In this document: one piece after another, positions 7,392-16,462 of the stretch
Layout of the letters: each line of letters begins with the position of its first letter
How positions within the stretch are numbered: the first letter of the stretch is position 1
Assembly: GCF_017873565.1 (NCBI RefSeq)
Contig: NZ_JAGGKH010000005.1
Coordinates: 124,001-188,000, forward strand
Direction: 5' to 3'
Origin: Lederbergia galactosidilytica
Lineage (GTDB): Bacteria > Bacillota > Bacilli > Bacillales > Bacillaceae_C
DNA: 64,000 bases
The notes under the pieces: model-generated
The model's database searches: none
What the model was told of the DNA's origin: nothing
What the model saw: the letters and a program-made list of their open reading frames with translations, nothing else
Translations under genes and position numbers: made by a program

Positions 7392-7955
7392 ATGGATTTG
7401 ATTATCAAGCAACGGATCAAAGAGGTTTTAAAAGGTGATCGGGAAGCGTTTGGCGAAATCGTAGAATTATTTAAAGATAAGGTGTTCCAGTTATGTTATC
7501 GAATGTTGGGGAATCGGCATGAGGCAGAAGATATTGCTCAGGAAGCTTTTGTCCGAGCATATGTCAATATTCATAGTTTCGATCAGAAGAAGAAATTTTC
7601 AACATGGTTATATCGGATTGCCACAAATCTTTGTATTGACCGGATTCGCAAAAAGAAGCCCGATTATTTTCTTGATGCAGAGGTGGCAGGGACAGAGGGC
7701 CTGACCATGTACTCGCAAATTGCGGCTGAAGGAAAATCTCCTGATTCTGAAGTGGAGACGTTAGAGCTACAAGAACTTGTTCAACGGGAAATAATGAGAT
7801 TACCCGATAAGTACAGGATCGTTGTTATTCTAAGATATATTGATGAGCTTTCACTGAATGAAATAAGTGAAGTTTTGGAAATGCCGCTAGGAACAGTGAA
7901 GACGCGAATCCATCGGGCGCGTGAGGCGCTTCGTAAACAGCTGAACAATTTGTAG
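7392..7955 (+). CDS. sigW: RNA polymerase ECF sigma factor SigW
   Basis: A 187-residue group IV sigma factor, the same length as B. subtilis SigW. Region 2 includes the stretch EDIAQEAFVRAYVNI and FSTWLYRIATNLCID (about residues 44-78); region 4 covers about residues 130-185 with the helix-turn-helix LSLNEISEVLEMPLGTVKTR. SigW directs the response to cell-envelope stress and membrane-active antimicrobial agents. A sigma-W promoter sits upstream and the anti-sigma gene rsiW follows after 17 bp, so the pair forms one autoregulated operon. Confidence 0.96.
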   Translation: MDLIIKQRIKEVLKGDREAFGEIVELFKDKVFQLCYRMLGNRHEAEDIAQEAFVRAYVNIHSFDQKKKFSTWLYRIATNLCIDRIRKKKPDYFLDAEVAGTEGLTMYSQIAAEGKSPDSEVETLELQELVQREIMRLPDKYRIVVILRYIDELSLNEISEVLEMPLGTVKTRIHRAREALRKQLNNL

Positions 7956-7972
7956 GAAAGGTGAGAAGGAAA

Positions 7973-8593
7973 TTGAAGGCGTGTCCTGAAGAGATCGTTC
8001 TCTATATGCATGATTACTTAGATGGTGACCTGCCTTACGAGAAGGAGCAAATTTTAAAAAATCATTTACAGCAATGTTCTAGTTGCCAAACTCATTTTCA
8101 TGAGTTAAAAAGAACTATTGCTTATATACAGAGTCCATCCAATTTACAACCTTCAAACAACTTTGCTAGTAATGTGATGGCTAATCTTCCTAAAGAGAAA
8201 AGTAGTGCAGGTGTTAAGCGTTGGTTCCGTCATCACCCCATTCTTGTCGCAGCCTCGCTCTTCCTTATTTTGATGGCTGGAAGTATGTTTAGTATGTGGA
8301 GTGATGATCAACGGTTTTCGGTGACAAAACAATCCAATCTTGTTGTTGAAAATACTACCGTTATTGTGCCAGAGGGAAAAGTTGTAGATGGAGATATCAC
8401 TGTGAAGAATGGTGATATCCGAATTGAAGGGGAAGTAAAGGGGAATGTGACCGTCATTAATGGCGAGAAATACATGGCATCTGCCGGAAATATTACGGGA
8501 GATGTAGAAGAAATTAATGAATTATTTGAATGGCTTTGGTACAAAATGAAAATGGGCGGAAAGAAAATCGTTCATCTGTTTGAAAGTGATTAA
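7973..8593 (+). CDS. rsiW: Anti-sigma-W factor RsiW
   Basis: A 206-residue membrane-anchored ZAS-type anti-sigma factor. The cytoplasmic N-terminus has the zinc motif HxxxCxxC (HLQQCSSC, about residue 31), then one transmembrane helix (about 84-103) and an extracytoplasmic domain with repeated beta-turn segments (VDGDITVKNGDI). Regulated proteolysis by PrsW and RasP frees SigW in B. subtilis. I chose TTG 7973 because a perfect AAAGGTGA lies 8 bp upstream and the N-terminus then matches the family; GTG 7961 is the alternative. Confidence 0.92.
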   Translation: MKACPEEIVLYMHDYLDGDLPYEKEQILKNHLQQCSSCQTHFHELKRTIAYIQSPSNLQPSNNFASNVMANLPKEKSSAGVKRWFRHHPILVAASLFLILMAGSMFSMWSDDQRFSVTKQSNLVVENTTVIVPEGKVVDGDITVKNGDIRIEGEVKGNVTVINGEKYMASAGNITGDVEEINELFEWLWYKMKMGGKKIVHLFESD

Positions 8594-8630
8594 ATGGGAC
8601 TGTTGCTGGATCAGCAGTCCCATTCTTTTT
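8594..8630 (+). terminator. Intrinsic terminator after sigW-rsiW
   Basis: Stem TGGGACTG-TTGCTG / CAGCA-GTCCCA with a 3-nt loop, followed by TTCTTTTT. Confidence 0.85.
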
Positions 8631-8688
8631 GATGAATAAAAAATAGGCTAATCATTGATGTGGATAATGGAGATTAGCAAATAATGTA

Positions 8689-8697
8689 TGTTATAAT
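8689..8697 (+). promoter_or_regulatory. Possible extended -10 promoter for cdaA-cdaR-glmM
   Basis: TGTTATAAT (extended -10 with perfect TATAAT) lies about 70 bp before cdaA; no good -35 element is seen. Confidence 0.4.
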
Positions 8698-8767
8698 GTA
8701 TAGGCTATAATACATAGTAATAATTGAGAATATACACCATTTTGAATAAACAGATGGAGGAAAGATA

Positions 8768-9598
8768 ATGCCGTTTGCCGACCTTCCCATCCTAAAATAT
8801 TTATCGCAAATCGTTGATATTTTTCTTGTTTGGTTTGTTGTCTATAAATTAATCATGGTTATACGTGGAACAAAAGCTGTTCAGTTACTTAAAGGTATTT
8901 TTGTTATTATTATAGTAAAATTATTTAGCGATTTTTTCCATTTAAATACATTAAGTTTAATGATGGAGCAGGTCATTACATGGGGATTTCTAGCAATCAT
9001 AATTATTTTTCAACCAGAGTTGAGACGTGCCTTGGAACAATTAGGAAGAGGGAAGTTTTTTGCTAGGAGTGGAATTCAAGAAGAAGAAGAGCAAAAACAT
9101 CGAGTTGATGCGATTATAAACGCAACGAATTACATGGCGAAAAGGCGGATCGGTGCCCTGATTTCGATTGAAAAGGAAACCGGAATGGGAGACTATATCG
9201 AAACAGGAATTCTAATGAATTCTAACTTAACTCATGAACTTTTAATTAATATTTTTATCCCGAATACACCTTTGCATGATGGAGCTGTAATTATACAAAA
9301 AACAAAGATAGCTGCGGCAGCTTGTTATTTACCTCTATCGGAAAGTCCGTTCATCTCCAAAGAACTTGGAACGAGACATAGAGCAGCATTGGGGATTAGT
9401 GAGGTAACGGATAGTTTGACCATTGTCGTTTCAGAGGAAACAGGTGATGTATCTGTGACAAAAAACGGCGAGCTACTTCGTGATTTATCGAATGAAAAGT
9501 TTAAGGAAATTTTAATGAATGAGCTTATTGATGATCCTAAGTCGAAAGCATCCTCCCCATCAATCTGGAAGAGAAGGGAGAAGCCAAAGAATGGATAA
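8768..9598 (+). CDS. cdaA: Membrane diadenylate cyclase CdaA
   Basis: A 276-residue protein that condenses two ATP into c-di-AMP. Three transmembrane helices occupy about residues 10-85, followed by the DAC domain with the catalytic DGA at 171-173 and the RHR motif at 203-205, both intact. In Firmicutes CdaA is the main housekeeping cyclase controlling K+ and osmolyte balance. It overlaps cdaR by 8 bp and is followed by glmM; both partners regulate CdaA, so the operon couples c-di-AMP to cell-wall precursor supply. ATG has GGAGGAAAG upstream. Confidence 0.96.
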   Translation: MPFADLPILKYLSQIVDIFLVWFVVYKLIMVIRGTKAVQLLKGIFVIIIVKLFSDFFHLNTLSLMMEQVITWGFLAIIIIFQPELRRALEQLGRGKFFARSGIQEEEEQKHRVDAIINATNYMAKRRIGALISIEKETGMGDYIETGILMNSNLTHELLINIFIPNTPLHDGAVIIQKTKIAAAACYLPLSESPFISKELGTRHRAALGISEVTDSLTIVVSEETGDVSVTKNGELLRDLSNEKFKEILMNELIDDPKSKASSPSIWKRREKPKNG

Positions 9599-10832
9599 TT
9601 TTATGGAGAACCCTTGGTTTGTTCGTATTATCGCTTTGTTGCTAGCCATTTTTCTTTTCGTTACAGCTAATGATATTGGGGGCAAGAACAATAGCTCTAC
9701 ACCTAATAGTATGGAGAACAGTGATGTAGATACAATTGTGGATGTTCCCGTTGAAATATATTATGATTCCGAAAATCTAGTTGTTTCTGGTGTTCCAGAA
9801 ACAGTTGAAGTAAAATTGGAAGGGCAAAGGAGATTCGTTGAGGCTGCAAAGAGGCAACGTGATTTTACAATCTATGTGGATCTCTCAAATTTAGAAATTG
9901 GGAAACATCGGGTTCCAATTTTATATAAGGATATTTCCGATAAATTAAAGGTGACGATTGATCCATCTTACACTGAAATTAATTTGCAAGAAAAAGTAAC
10001 AGAAGACTTCAGAGTGGAAGCTGAGTTCAACAGGAGCATTTTGGCTGAAGGCTTTGAGGCAGAACAACCAGAAGTAAAGCCGAAAACTGTTAAAATCACT
10101 GGAGCAAAGGATATTATTGAAAGAATCTCCTATGTAAAAGCGACGATCGATGCCAGTGGTCTTATTAATGACACGATTAAAAGGGAAGCACGCGTCACAG
10201 TCCTCGACCGAGATTTGAATAAATTAAGTGTAATTGTAGAGCCGGAAACAGTTTCTGTAACGATACCTATTACAAATCCGCGGAAAAATGTCCCAATCAA
10301 AATTAATAAAGAGGGAGAGGCTCCCGAGGGAATTGATATTAAAGCTGTAAGCACTGTTACCCCTGAAGTGATGATATTTGGAACCACTGAGGTTTTAAAA
10401 GATATCGATGAGTTAGAGGTATCTGTGGATATAAGTAATATACATGAAGATACTGAAATTGAAGTACCTGTCGAAAAGCCGGTAGGTGTAAATAAAATTA
10501 CTCCCGAAAATATTCAGGTTAAAGTAACAGCGGATAAGAAAAAGCATGAGAAAACTTTTGATGAAATTCCGATCGAGGAAAATGGGCTGAAAGAAGGAAT
10601 GGAGTTTGAACTTTTATCACCAGCAAAAGATTCAGTTATGTTAAAAGTGTTTGGTGAGGAAAAGGATTTAGAGAATGCTAAGGAAGGTCAATTTCATGTA
10701 ATCATGGATTTAGCTGGTCTTAGCGCGGGAACTCATGATATTGAACTTGCAGTTGAAGCGCCTAAAAACATTGAATGGGAACTATCACAAAAGAAAGTAA
10801 AAGTGCGAATAAGAGATAAAGAAAATGGGTAA
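9591..10832 (+). CDS. cdaR: CdaA regulatory protein CdaR (YbbR repeats)
   Basis: A 413-residue extracytoplasmic protein with an N-terminal membrane anchor (about residues 9-26) followed by four YbbR-type beta domains, roughly residues 45-145, 146-225, 226-320 and 321-410. B. subtilis CdaR is longer (483 aa) but has the same layout. CdaR binds CdaA in the membrane and modulates its activity. The ATG at 9591 lies inside the end of cdaA (8-bp overlap), which suggests translational coupling. An upstream in-frame start at 9519 within cdaA is unlikely. Confidence 0.93.
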   Translation: MDNFMENPWFVRIIALLLAIFLFVTANDIGGKNNSSTPNSMENSDVDTIVDVPVEIYYDSENLVVSGVPETVEVKLEGQRRFVEAAKRQRDFTIYVDLSNLEIGKHRVPILYKDISDKLKVTIDPSYTEINLQEKVTEDFRVEAEFNRSILAEGFEAEQPEVKPKTVKITGAKDIIERISYVKATIDASGLINDTIKREARVTVLDRDLNKLSVIVEPETVSVTIPITNPRKNVPIKINKEGEAPEGIDIKAVSTVTPEVMIFGTTEVLKDIDELEVSVDISNIHEDTEIEVPVEKPVGVNKITPENIQVKVTADKKKHEKTFDEIPIEENGLKEGMEFELLSPAKDSVMLKVFGEEKDLENAKEGQFHVIMDLAGLSAGTHDIELAVEAPKNIEWELSQKKVKVRIRDKENG

Positions 10833-10864
10833 ACCACTTTTCTTAAGAAGGAGCGAGAATCAGA

Positions 10865-12217
10865 ATGGGTAAATATTTTGGAACTGATGGAGTAAGAGGG
10901 GTTGCAAATAGTGAACTTACGCCAGAATTAGCATTTAAGTTGGGAAGATTCGGTGGCTATGTTTTGGCTAACCAAACGGAACGCCCTAAAATTCTCATCG
11001 GCCGAGATACCCGGGTTTCAGGCCATATGCTAGAAGGTGCCCTTGTATCTGGATTATTATCAATTGGCGCCGAAGTTATGCGTCTAGGGGTTATTACGAC
11101 CCCTGGAGTCGCTTATTTAACAAAAGTATTAGGAGCACAGGCGGGAATCATGATTTCTGCTTCTCATAATCCTGTTGCCGATAATGGCATTAAGTTTTTC
11201 GGTCCGGATGGATTTAAATTATCAGATGAACAAGAGAGTGAAATTGAGCAATTATTAGATGCTGGGGATGACTTACCTCGGCCTACAGGAGCGGCATTAG
11301 GAGTTGTGAACGACTACTTTGAAGGTGGACAAAAGTATCTACAATTCTTAAAGCAGTCAGTGGACGAAGATTTTACGGATATACATATTGCATTAGATTG
11401 TGCTAATGGTTCGACCTCTTCATTGGCCACACATCTATTTGCGGATTTAGATGCAGATATCTCGACAATGGGAGCATCACCAAATGGTCTCAATATCAAT
11501 GATGGAGTGGGTTCAACCCATCCCGAAGCCTTGAGTGCCTTTGTGAAAGAAAAAGGAGCAGATATCGGGTTAGCGTTTGATGGAGATGGTGACCGCATTA
11601 TTGCGATTGATGAAAATGGACAAGTTGTAGATGGGGATTATATCCTCTATATTTGCGCGAAGCATTTGCAAGAGGAAGCACGCTTGCAACATTCTACAGT
11701 TGTTTCAACAGTAATGAGTAATCTTGGCTATTATAAAGGGCTAGAAGAACTAGGAATCCAGAGTGTTCAAACAGCTGTTGGTGACCGTTATGTTGTGGAA
11801 GAGATGAAAAAGCATGGCTATAATTTGGGTGGAGAACAGTCAGGGCATATCATTTTCTTGGATTATAATACAACAGGGGACGGCCTTTTGACTGGTCTTC
11901 AGCTTGTGAATATTATGAAGCTAACAGGCAAGCCATTATCTGAATTAGCAAAGGGTATGAATAAGTTCCCGCAAACACTGATCAATGTACGTGTGAAGGA
12001 TAAATACCATGTAACAGATAATGAGAAAGTTAAAGCGGCCATAGAAGCAGTTGAAGCAGATATGAATGGAAATGGTCGTATACTAGTGCGTCCATCTGGA
12101 ACAGAACCACTTGTGCGAGTAATGGTAGAGGCTGCGACGGAAGAAGACAGTGTAGCATTTGCGAATCGAATTGTTGCTGTTGTACAGGAGGAAATGGGAC
12201 TTCCTTCAGAAGAATAA
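10865..12217 (+). CDS. glmM: Phosphoglucosamine mutase GlmM
   Basis: A 450-residue enzyme (B. subtilis 448) that converts glucosamine-6-phosphate to glucosamine-1-phosphate for UDP-GlcNAc synthesis. The active-site phosphoserine loop ISASHNP has Ser at residue 100, the Mg-binding loop DGDGDR is at 239-244, and the sugar-binding loop GEQSGH and the phosphate-binding RPSGTEP are present. It is the third gene of the cdaA-cdaR-glmM operon, with AAGGAG before the ATG. In B. subtilis glmS follows; here it does not. Confidence 0.97.
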   Translation: MGKYFGTDGVRGVANSELTPELAFKLGRFGGYVLANQTERPKILIGRDTRVSGHMLEGALVSGLLSIGAEVMRLGVITTPGVAYLTKVLGAQAGIMISASHNPVADNGIKFFGPDGFKLSDEQESEIEQLLDAGDDLPRPTGAALGVVNDYFEGGQKYLQFLKQSVDEDFTDIHIALDCANGSTSSLATHLFADLDADISTMGASPNGLNINDGVGSTHPEALSAFVKEKGADIGLAFDGDGDRIIAIDENGQVVDGDYILYICAKHLQEEARLQHSTVVSTVMSNLGYYKGLEELGIQSVQTAVGDRYVVEEMKKHGYNLGGEQSGHIIFLDYNTTGDGLLTGLQLVNIMKLTGKPLSELAKGMNKFPQTLINVRVKDKYHVTDNEKVKAAIEAVEADMNGNGRILVRPSGTEPLVRVMVEAATEEDSVAFANRIVAVVQEEMGLPSEE

Positions 12218-12222
12218 TGAAG

Positions 12223-12266
12223 AAAAGATGCGAAAGAGCAAAACAAGCTTTTTTGCATCTTTTTTG
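12223..12266 (+). terminator. Intrinsic terminator after glmM
   Basis: Stem AAAAGATGC..AAGAGC / GCTTTTTTGCATCTTTT with a following T-run, just after the glmM stop. Confidence 0.75.
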
Positions 12267-12305
12267 TTTGAATTTGTCTGTATTTCAATGGCTAATGAAT
12301 TTTTA

Positions 12306-13139
12306 TTAATAGTAGCGAGTTGATGGTGGCTCGAGCAGTTTTAAGATTGAATAGGCCTGCTGCATATGAAGACGCATGACATATTGATTCGCTTGCAATA
12401 AAATCATTGCCTTCGTATAATCCATCATTTCCTTCGCTAAATCAGCATCACGAATTCTCGATTCTGCCGCCACAAGATTTTCCTCCATAGTGGAAACATT
12501 GTTGTAGGCATGTTCTAAGCGATTCGTATAAGCCCCCATTTTAGAGCGTTCAGAAGAAACCGTTTGGATTGCTTTGTCGAGGGCTTCCATGGCATCATTA
12601 GCCTTGTCTCTGTCTTCAATGGAGATATCATCTAATCCTAGGGCCGTCGCACTCATATTTCCAAAAGATAGCTCAATCGTTTGCCCTGCATTTGCTCCAG
12701 CTTGGATATGAAAAGTACCTTTTTCCCCATTTAATAGTGGCATTGTATTAAATTCGGTGTCACGCGCAATTCGACTAATCTCTTCTTTCAATTGATCAAA
12801 TTCAATTGAAAGTGCTTTACGATCTGTATCTGTTAATGTGTCATTGGCTGCCTCAACACTCAACTCGCGCATTCTTTGGAGGATAGAGTGGGTTTCGTTT
12901 AATGCGCCTTCGGCCGTTTGCAGCATCGAAATGCCATCTTGAATATTCCTGCCGGCTGTCTGTAAACCTCGAATTTGTGCACGCATTTTTTCAGAAATCG
13001 CCAGGCCAGCGGGATCATCAGCAGCACGGTTAATTCTCAATCCTGTCGAAATACGCTCAAGTGAGCGTTGGGATACTGTTAAATGACGATTCATTTGATG
13101 GGCAAGCGATAACCCTGTACTATACCATTTCCCTAACAA
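12306..13139 (-). CDS. Short flagellin-like protein with atypical termini
   Basis: A 277-residue flagellin homologue (B. subtilis Hag 304 aa) with no D2/D3 insertion. The conserved N-terminal D0/D1 segment STGLRINRAADDPAGLAISE and the C-terminal RIRDADLAKEMM are clear. The first 25 residues are unlike the usual MRINHNI start, and after YTKAMILLQANQ the C-terminus departs from Hag and adds a tail ending TRYY. TTG 13139 has GAGGGAGAG upstream; ATG 13160 (+7 residues) has none. A sigma-D-like promoter lies upstream. It may be an accessory flagellin or one that is decaying. Confidence 0.85.
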   Translation of the reverse strand: MLGKWYSTGLSLAHQMNRHLTVSQRSLERISTGLRINRAADDPAGLAISEKMRAQIRGLQTAGRNIQDGISMLQTAEGALNETHSILQRMRELSVEAANDTLTDTDRKALSIEFDQLKEEISRIARDTEFNTMPLLNGEKGTFHIQAGANAGQTIELSFGNMSATALGLDDISIEDRDKANDAMEALDKAIQTVSSERSKMGAYTNRLEHAYNNVSTMEENLVAAESRIRDADLAKEMMDYTKAMILLQANQYVMRLHMQQAYSILKLLEPPSTRYY

Positions 13140-13175
13140 ATGACTCTCTCCCTCATACATTGTCTATTATATTTA

Positions 13176-13200
13176 ATATCGGTATGAAATCTGATTTTTA
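13176..13200 (-). promoter_or_regulatory. Possible sigma-D promoter of the flagellin-like gene
   Basis: Minus strand: TAAA, 13-bp spacer, ACCGATAT. The sigma-D consensus is TAAA, 14-16 bp, GCCGATAA/T, so spacing is slightly short. Position (about 40 bp before the TTG) fits the flagellin function. Confidence 0.45.
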
Positions 13201-13530
13201 AAGTAAGCGTATAAAAAATGAATGGAATTCTGCCTGAGAGGTGATTATTGAGGAAGACTTTCCGTTAATATTTATATTGATCGGAAAAACTTTTAAGAAG
13301 AACTGCAAAAATATATGATCGGTCTTGTTTTTGCAGGGAAGTGCAAAAAAGTGGCACAGCGAGAAGAGTGACTGTCCCCAAAATTATGGAAAAAGCATAA
13401 GAGGGGTACAGCAAAATATCAAGCACTTCTTATTTGTTCTAAAAAAAGGCTTGATGATCATGTTACCCTACTTGACCATGACCGGTGATTACAGAGACGT
13501 TTTAACCAAGGACGCGAATTTATTCTTTAA

Positions 13531-13557
13531 ATCAGTGGGGATGGAGTCCCCACTGAT
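13531..13557 (-). terminator. Hairpin downstream of yxjG
   Basis: Perfect 10-bp arms ATCAGTGGGG/CCCCACTGAT with a 7-nt loop, directly beyond the yxjG stop on the minus strand; the T-run is weak. Confidence 0.6.
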
Positions 13558-13568
13558 CAAACTTCACT

Positions 13569-14678
13569 TTATCCCCAAACTTCTTTAGCGATATCTACAA
13601 TATATTTCAGCTTTTCCCATTGTTGCTCTTCCGTCAATTTGTTTCCATGGTGAGTGGAGGCAAATCCACATTGTGGACTTAGGCATAGTTGCTCCAATGG
13701 AACGTACTGTGAAGCCTCTTTAATTCTGGCAATAATTGTATCGCGATCTTCTAACTCGCCATTTTTGGAAGTTATGAGTCCCAGTATAACACGCGCTCCA
13801 CCATTTGGAATATGATCGAGTGGTTTGAAATCTCCTGAACGATCATCATCATATTCTAGGAAGAAGCCATTCACTTTTTCCTTAGCGAATAGGGTAGGAG
13901 CAATTAAAGCATAGCTTCCTTCGAAGGCCCAGTTTGAGCGGTAATTTCCACGACATAGATGTGTAGTTACAATAAGGTCCTCCGGTTTCCCTTCCAATAC
14001 TTCATTGACTACTCGTAAAGCTAAGTCAATTAAATATTCTCTTGAAAACTCTCCATCGTTAAAAGGGATATCTGGTGAAGATAAGCCGGCGATGTAGACA
14101 TCATCAAATTGTAGATAGCGACAGCCAGCATCATAAAAGGCCTTAAGTGCATCCCGATAAGTTTGAATAACATCTTTGGCATAGTCTTCGATATCTGGAT
14201 AAATCGTTACATCACGAATACCTTCGTTGAATAATTGGTTTGGACTTGGAATAGTTTGTTTAGCAACGGCACGTCCGTCAACAATTTTATTAAATTCAAT
14301 GAACTCTTTAACATGAGGATGGTCAGTGTTAAAAGAGATTTTTCCCGTATTTCGTACATTGTATCTCTCCGTTTCTTCTTCACCATGAAAAATGTATCCA
14401 ACCTCAGGTACATAGCCCTCAATTCCATTGAGATGTTCTTGGAAATCCGTATGCCAGAAACGGCGTCTAAACTCTCCATCTGTAACAAGTTCGAGGCCTA
14501 CTTCAATTTGTTTATCAACAATGTGTTTAATTTCTTCTGTTTCAATTTCATGTAATTGTTCCGCTGTAATCGTTCCATCTTTAAAATCTTTTCGTGCTTG
14601 ATGAATGCTATCTGGTCGTAATAAACTTCCAACATGGTCGGCTCTGAATGGAGCCTTTGTTTTTGTGATGGTTGTCAT
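13569..14678 (-). CDS. yxjG: MetE-like methionine synthase YxjG/YxjH
   Basis: A 369-residue protein of the UROD/MetE-like family, corresponding to the C-terminal half of cobalamin-independent methionine synthase. Visible features are ADHVGSLLRP at the N-terminus, QFDDVYIAGL, THLCRGNYR with a zinc-ligand Cys, and SPQCGFAS with the second Cys. B. subtilis YxjG and YxjH (about 378 aa) belong to the S-box regulon and transfer a methyl group to homocysteine. It lies 36 bp downstream of metI in one operon under the SAM riboswitch. Confidence 0.88.
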   Translation of the reverse strand: MTTITKTKAPFRADHVGSLLRPDSIHQARKDFKDGTITAEQLHEIETEEIKHIVDKQIEVGLELVTDGEFRRRFWHTDFQEHLNGIEGYVPEVGYIFHGEEETERYNVRNTGKISFNTDHPHVKEFIEFNKIVDGRAVAKQTIPSPNQLFNEGIRDVTIYPDIEDYAKDVIQTYRDALKAFYDAGCRYLQFDDVYIAGLSSPDIPFNDGEFSREYLIDLALRVVNEVLEGKPEDLIVTTHLCRGNYRSNWAFEGSYALIAPTLFAKEKVNGFFLEYDDDRSGDFKPLDHIPNGGARVILGLITSKNGELEDRDTIIARIKEASQYVPLEQLCLSPQCGFASTHHGNKLTEEQQWEKLKYIVDIAKEVWG

Positions 14679-14714
14679 GGTTATTTCTCTCCCTCTTAGC
14701 TTTGATATTTTAAA

Positions 14715-15836
14715 TTATCTATTAATAAGTGATTGACTCGCGGCTTTAAAAGCTTGTTTTACATCGGTGATTAGATCATCTGCCTTCTCTACACCAACTG
14801 AAAAGCGTAATAAACATTCGTCTACGCCTCTACTTAATCGCTCTTCTAACGGAATATCGGCATGTGTTTGTGTAGTAGGATATGTTATAAAACTTTCAAC
14901 TCCTCCTAAACTCTCGGCAAAAGCGATAATTTTTAAGTTTTGCAAGAAGGGATCTACCCACTCGCTATCCTTAATCCTGAAAGAAATCATCCCACCTTTT
15001 CCCGCATAAAGAACATTAGTGACAAAAGGTTCATTCTCTAAATAAGTTACAATTTTCTTAGCGTTTTCTGTATGTTTTTCCATTCTGAGATGAAGAGTTT
15101 TTAATCCTCTTACAAGTAGCCAAGAATCCAGCGGGGATAAGATAGCACCTGCGGCATTATGATTTGTAGCAAGACGCTCGCAAATTTTTTCTCCCTTTGC
15201 TACTACAATCCCAGCAACGACATCATTATGTCCGCCAATATATTTCGTTGCACTATGGACAACAATATCAGCTCCAAGTTCAAGTGGACGTTGATAATAT
15301 GGCGTTAGAAAGGTATTATCTACGATTAGTAATAGTTGGTGTTTCTTGGCAAGCTTTCCGTATTCCTCAATATCAATTTCTTGCATAAGTGGATTTGTTG
15401 GTGTCTCAATAAGCAATGCCTTTGTTTGCGGTGTGATTAACTTTTCCGTATCATCGATATCATTAAACTCAGAATATACTGTACGAATTTGGTAGGATTC
15501 TTCGTATTGTTTAAGTAAGCGATATGTGCCACCGTATAAATCAGCACAGGCAATAATTTCGTCGCCTGATCGGAATAGGGATAAGGCTAACTGGATTGCC
15601 GCCATCCCCGAGCTACAAGCAAATCCGGCATCACCTGATTCAAGATCAGCCATCCCTGCTTCTAAAACGGAACGGGTAGGGTTTTTTGTCCTAGAATAAT
15701 CATACCCAGTGGAAAGACCAAGTCCTTGATGTTCAAAAGCAGTGGATAAATAAATAGGTAGATTGATAGCACCAGTTTTTTCGTCTGTGCGGTTTCCTAG
15801 TTGTGCAAGTTTTGTTTCAATATCATTGACTGGCAT
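14715..15836 (-). CDS. metI: Cystathionine gamma-synthase / O-acetylhomoserine thiolyase MetI
   Basis: A 373-residue PLP enzyme of the Cys/Met metabolism family, equal in length to B. subtilis MetI. The PLP lysine is K198 in HSATKYIGGHND; the YSRTKNPTR segment and the FAESLGGVESFITYP substrate loop are intact. It joins an activated homoserine with cysteine or sulfide on the route to methionine. I chose ATG 15836, since AAAAGGA sits 8 bp upstream; ATG 15845 has almost no spacing. First gene of the metI-yxjG operon, behind a SAM riboswitch. Confidence 0.93.
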   Translation of the reverse strand: MPVNDIETKLAQLGNRTDEKTGAINLPIYLSTAFEHQGLGLSTGYDYSRTKNPTRSVLEAGMADLESGDAGFACSSGMAAIQLALSLFRSGDEIIACADLYGGTYRLLKQYEESYQIRTVYSEFNDIDDTEKLITPQTKALLIETPTNPLMQEIDIEEYGKLAKKHQLLLIVDNTFLTPYYQRPLELGADIVVHSATKYIGGHNDVVAGIVVAKGEKICERLATNHNAAGAILSPLDSWLLVRGLKTLHLRMEKHTENAKKIVTYLENEPFVTNVLYAGKGGMISFRIKDSEWVDPFLQNLKIIAFAESLGGVESFITYPTTQTHADIPLEERLSRGVDECLLRFSVGVEKADDLITDVKQAFKAASQSLINR

Positions 15837-15950
15837 AATCTTCATCCTTTTCTAAGATAGTAATTTAGAATAGCGTTGCTCTCAGCCAACACCTCTTCGT
15901 AATAACGTCGGGCCCATGTACCATTTGCTTCTCAGGGTTAGGCTAAATTC

Positions 15951-15989
15951 AAAAAAATGAAGACCTTCTAGTAATAAGAAGGTCTTCAT
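15951..15989 (-). terminator. Riboswitch expression-platform terminator
   Basis: Minus-strand stem ATGAAGACCTTCT/AGAAGGTCTTCAT (13 bp perfect) followed by T7. It sits just after the SAM-I aptamer, about 115 nt before metI. Confidence 0.92.
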
Positions 15990-16002
15990 CATTGAAAACG
16001 AA

Positions 16003-16116
16003 CTTCTTATCTTCAAGGTTTAAAAAACCTATTGGAATTAGCACCATTGCCTAAAGAAGGCCGGTTGCTGAGACATCCAAGGGCCAAATCCCTCCGTCTC
16101 TCTGGATAAGAAAAGA
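16003..16116 (-). promoter_or_regulatory. SAM-I riboswitch (S-box) aptamer
   Basis: Read on the minus strand: P1 arm TTCTTATC, then AGAGAGACGGAGGGA, the conserved GGATGTCTCAGCAACCGG core, GGCAATGGTGCTAATTCC, and the closing arm GATAAGAAG. This is the S-box signature. With the terminator downstream it would switch metI-yxjG off when SAM is abundant. Confidence 0.95.
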
Positions 16117-16462
16117 ATCATATTAATTTTTTGAAAGGTTTAATGATTTATACTTTAGTATATATTTCCGAAAAAAGCAAGAATAACTTTTTACCTTTTT
16201 GTGAAAAGGGAGTGAAACTACCCTATAGAATTACTAAAGAATAGTCAGAATGGACAATATAATAGAAGTTATATATGAGAGTTACTAGCGTTCATATCAT
16301 CATTGCTCTATAGACTTCCATACTTAGTTATGAATAGTCTTTACTCACTATATTTTTATAATAATCCTTTCCTCAATGGGAATTATTAATGGAGACAAAG
16401 GTGTTAGGTCTGATTATAGCTTATGTTAAAATAGAAATATGTAAATAAAGGAGGCCCCTAAA
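16117..16462. other. Intergenic region between the S-box leader and a methyltransferase gene
   Basis: AT-rich and without a credible reading frame. It must contain the divergent promoters of the metI leader and the methyltransferase gene, but I could not single out a convincing -35/-10 pair. Confidence 0.4.

Larger units (their letters stand above)
13140..13568. other. Intergenic region between the flagellin-like gene and yxjG
   Basis: It holds the sigma-D-like site, a hairpin CTGCAAAAA/TTTTTGCAG (13303-13336) and the hairpin at 13531-13557. An 87-codon frame from 13325 has no ribosome-binding site and no recognisable protein character; I do not call it. Confidence 0.5.

Noticed and set aside
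12218-12305. glmS riboswitch-ribozyme
   Set aside because: The 88-bp gap after glmM holds only a terminator; no glmS core sequence is seen.
13325-13588. 87-codon plus-strand frame
   Set aside because: No ribosome-binding site, no protein-like pattern, and it runs through the yxjG terminator hairpin.
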